NCBI GenBank assembly: GCA_905250885.1
Contig: CAJNOQ010000914.1
Span: 1 to 39,255, forward strand
Length of the DNA: 39,255 nucleotides
Reading direction: 5' to 3'
From: Didymodactylos carnosus
Taxonomy: Eukaryota > Rotifera > Eurotatoria > Philodinida > Philodinidae
Positions 36,749 through 39,255 of this stretch are shown here, one piece after another; the stretch's first letter is position 1; the number at the start of each line of letters is the position of its first letter. The translations under genes and the position numbers were made by a program. The notes under the pieces are model-generated. The model made no database searches. It was not told where the DNA came from and was given only the letters and a program-made list of their open reading frames with translations.

Positions 36749-36888
36749 CACGAGAATTTTGTATCTTCTCATAAAAACTTTCTTGTCTAGCTCACGAGAA
36801 TAATGCTTTTACACGAGAATTATGTTGTTTTCTATGAGAATTCTGCATAGAATCTCGCAGATATTTTGCTCTCTTCACGAGAATTTTG
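36749..36888. repeat. Five spaced copies of a CACGAGAATTTTG-like motif
   Basis: Copies start at 36749, 36793, 36812, 36833 (TATGAGAATTCTG) and 36876. The first and last are identical over 13 bases and the middle ones differ by one to three. Spacings are 44, 19, 21 and 43 bases, roughly multiples of 21-22. The block lies 130-270 bp beyond the 3' end of the dehydrogenase coding region. It could be a decayed minisatellite or a set of binding sites. Confidence 0.6.
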
Positions 36889-37018
36889 TAGCTTATGATT
36901 AGTGCTACAGCGAAATATGTCCCCGAACCTGCATAATTCTCAGAGTATTAGGATTACTCTCACCGAGCAGGCTATATTTATATATAAACACAATATTATA
37001 TATGAACAGAAAAAACAT

Positions 37019-38183
37019 TCAAGTAAAAGCATTTTGAAGATCAATAACAAATCTGTATCTAATATCATTATTGAGTGTACGTTCGAACGCTGTTGCCAAA
37101 TTTTCCGGGCTTGCTTTTAGTAATTCTATGTCACATGTTATCTTATGTTTTGCAGCAAATTCGAGCATCTCTTGTGTTTCTTTTATACCTCCAACGAATA
37201 CTCCGGTCACTATTGGACATTTAGCGATTAAAATGTAGGCCGGTATGTTCAAAGGTTTTACAGGAGCTCCAGCAACACAAAAAACTCCTTCAAACGCTAA
37301 GAGTTGCAAATAAGGTATGACATCATGGTCGGCTGAAGCCGAATCAAAAATAAAATTGAACTTGTTAGATGCTGATTTCATTTGTTCCGCATCTTTTGAT
37401 ACAATGAAATGTTTAGCACCTGAATAAAATAAAATATGAAATGGTGTGCCGATTATGAGATGAAAATGATACTACCTAGTCTCATGGCATCTGTTCGTTT
37501 TTCTTCACTAGTGCTTAGGACTGTGACTTCTGCACCAAGTGCATTAGCGAATTTCACTGCCATATGTCCAACACCACCGAGCCCAATAACAGCTACTTTG
37601 GCATTTTTTCCTAAATATTTTTTTAATGGAGAATAACTGGTTATACCTATGGAAAAGAAGTATTTTTATTGAAAAATAATTCTACCATTTATCATTTTGT
37701 ACCTGCACACATGAGTGGACATGCTGAATCTAGCGGTAATCCATCAGGAATCTTCACAACAAAATGTTCAGTGACAACAATATAATTTGAATATCCACCG
37801 TACGTCGGTGTTTCTTTGTCCTGTTCCGTACCATTAAATGTCCCCGAATATCCGTTAGCACAGTACTGTTCACGATCCTTATTACACGGCTCACAGGAAC
37901 GACATGAATCTACTAAGAATCCAACTCCTACTGCATCATTTTCTTTAAAACGTTTTACATTTTCACCCACTTTTACCACTTTGCCTGTAATTTCATGACC
38001 GGGTATCATTGGATATTTTCCACCTTGCCAATCGTTTTTCGCTTGATGAATATCGGTATGACATATACCGCAATAGTGAATATGAATCAAAACATCATTT
38101 AGGCCCAGCGCACGTCGATTAAAGTTGTATATTTGAAATGGACCATTTGCTTCAAGAACAGCATATCCTTTTGCTGGAATCAT
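37019..38183 (-). CDS. Zinc-dependent alcohol dehydrogenase, cinnamyl-alcohol-dehydrogenase/YahK type, complete, 3 exons
   Basis: Exons are 37703-38183, 37476-37646 and 37019-37419, with introns of 56 bp each and GT-AG junctions, giving 350 residues, a normal length for the family. The ATG at 38183 (MIPAKGYAV) is preferred over the upstream open frame because family members begin at this point. Catalytic-zinc ligands are C41 (CGICHTD), H63 (PGHE) and C159 (LMCAG). Structural-zinc cysteines are C94, C97, C100 and C108. The Rossmann motif GLGGVG is at 182-187, and Ser-Thr-Ser at 205-207 after the second strand, where an acidic residue would favour NAD, points to NADP(H). The C-terminus has the family's YRFVID. 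It likely interconverts aldehydes and primary alcohols in the cytosol; the substrate cannot be told. This subfamily is typical of bacteria, fungi and plants, which suggests horizontal acquisition, with introns gained later. Confidence 0.93.
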
Positions 38184-39170
38184 GCTCTTAAATAACACTG
38201 TAGTTAAGTCGAAAATTCTAAATAATGTGATAATAAAAAATTGTTAAATGTTACATCCTTCTCTCAATCTTATATGGACTCATGCAACAACTTAGAGCTC
38301 AAAAAAAATGTACAAGTATCTTTTATTGTGAATCCGCTTAATTTTTCTCCTTTTATCTACTTTCGTTAGCACGTAGCCTTGTTTTATATGCATTTTATGT
38401 GCGCAAAAACAAATGTGGTTCTTTTAACATGTTTATTATGAACATCGGAAACAGGTGAATAGCTGGACCGTATCGGTAGATACTTTATTCAATCAATACC
38501 GTGATAAGGAAAAAACGTTTTAACTCACTTATGTAAATGTTTCTTGGAAAAGTGAAGTTTGCCAGCATTTTCCTATGACTCAAACTCGGACTCGATGTGA
38601 AAGACTCTAGAAACTTGATAAACCGACTCGAGTCCCTTTCGAGTCAGTCAAAAGCAAAATAAATATCTAATTTTATTCAAACTTGTTAAAAAGTTTTTTT
38701 CACCTACCTTAGCACTTTAAAGAAGTTCGGAGTCTTGAACTCATGTACTGAGAACCGGAATGTTTTATATATAGAAAGATAGAACTTTTCAAGCTTTAAA
38801 ATGAGTTAGCTATAAATAAGTCTTCCAAAAAAATGCCCGCATGGGTCAGTAGTCGGAATACTTGGCCGATGTCGTGATTTTCACCTATTTTAGTGCTTTA
38901 AACACACTTTTAGTCATTTTTCTAGCGTAATAAAAATTGTATATTTTTCAAAAGCATATCATTGGATAGCCCTTTAAATTCTCTACAAAATGAGCTGATC
39001 AGAATGTCCAGACAGTTGGGACCAGTCATTAACGATATCGAAGAGAAGCGTTTGGGTGTTATCTATGCAGTACAGTGTGTCATAATCACAAGAACTCCTT
39101 TCTTTTTTATCTTTTAAATCTAACCTGTAGAAACCCAAAAGGTTTTTGGTCGGAAAATTTTGCAAACCAT
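38184..39170. other. Region upstream of the dehydrogenase, with short repeats
   Basis: There is no supported gene. A 25-base phrase (TTTTCACCTACCTTAGCACT and following bases) at 38697-38721 recurs with a few changes at 38878-38902 in direct order. Between 38580 and 38660 ACTCGA/GAGTC-type words cluster (GGACTCGATG, CGACTCGAGTCC, TTCGAGTCAGTC) and can form small hairpins. The dehydrogenase promoter must lie near 38190-38300, but I cannot pick out elements. Confidence 0.45.
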
Positions 39171-39255
39171 ATAGCCTGATACAGCAAAGAAGTCCAGGAA
39201 AATAACGATAAGGAGATGTCTTATTTTCCTAGACTTCTTTGCTGTATCAAGCTAT
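39171..39255. mobile_element. Short hairpin element at the right edge
   Basis: The arms 39171-39205 and 39221-39255 are reverse complements over 35 bp with two mismatches (GATACAGCAAAGAAGTC on the left, GACTTCTTTGCTGTATC on the right) around a 15-base centre. The match continues up to the last base, so the element may extend past the window. It looks like a small MITE or the inner part of a foldback. Confidence 0.75.

Noticed and set aside
1-39255. CRISPR arrays, tRNA or rRNA genes, bacterial-type operons
   Set aside because: No regularly spaced direct repeats of CRISPR type, no cloverleaf with A and B boxes that I could complete, and the gene structures are eukaryotic.

Overview
This window looks like the nuclear genome of an invertebrate animal. 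It is strongly A+T-rich. The genes have GT-AG introns, many of them only 54-110 bp, and the gene content is metazoan, including an Iroquois-class TALE homeobox gene. Short introns, many small foldback transposons and a bacterial/plant-type alcohol dehydrogenase carrying introns would all fit a bdelloid rotifer. That placement is an inference and the sequence alone does not prove it.

Three multi-exon protein genes are well supported. (1) Positions 189-3613, plus strand: a SPRTN/Spartan-type DNA-dependent metalloprotease in seven exons. Its first exon probably lies beyond the left edge. (2) Positions 13070-20147, minus strand: an Iroquois (IRX) homeobox transcription factor in seven exons. The homeodomain exon is 16227-16457, the introns are large, and long gene-poor flanks lie on both sides. 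(3) Positions 37019-38183, minus strand: a complete three-exon, 350-residue zinc-dependent alcohol dehydrogenase of the cinnamyl-alcohol-dehydrogenase/YahK type.

The rest is mostly non-coding. It holds at least six structurally distinct inverted-repeat (foldback/MITE-like) elements, near 1079-1596 (inside SPRTN intron 1), 6792-7067, 9196-9411, 11219-11612, 23524-24108 and 39171-39255. A nested terminal-inverted-repeat transposon lies at 33683-34594, and an uninterrupted relative of its target repeat survives at 32754-32859. The 3' end of a non-LTR retrotransposon is at about 34845-35370. There are also microsatellites and a few degraded or doubtful coding fragments (26007-26379, 28102-28528, 31009-31094, 33104-33404).

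The three genes act in different processes: DNA-protein crosslink repair, developmental patterning and aldehyde/alcohol redox metabolism. They show no sign of working together. I found no CRISPR array, no operon-like cluster, no tRNA or rRNA I could support, and nothing that amounts to a new molecular system. The observations most worth following are the IRX start codon split by an intron, a one-base reading-frame problem in IRX exon 6, the likely horizontally acquired dehydrogenase, and the nested transposon with its related empty site.
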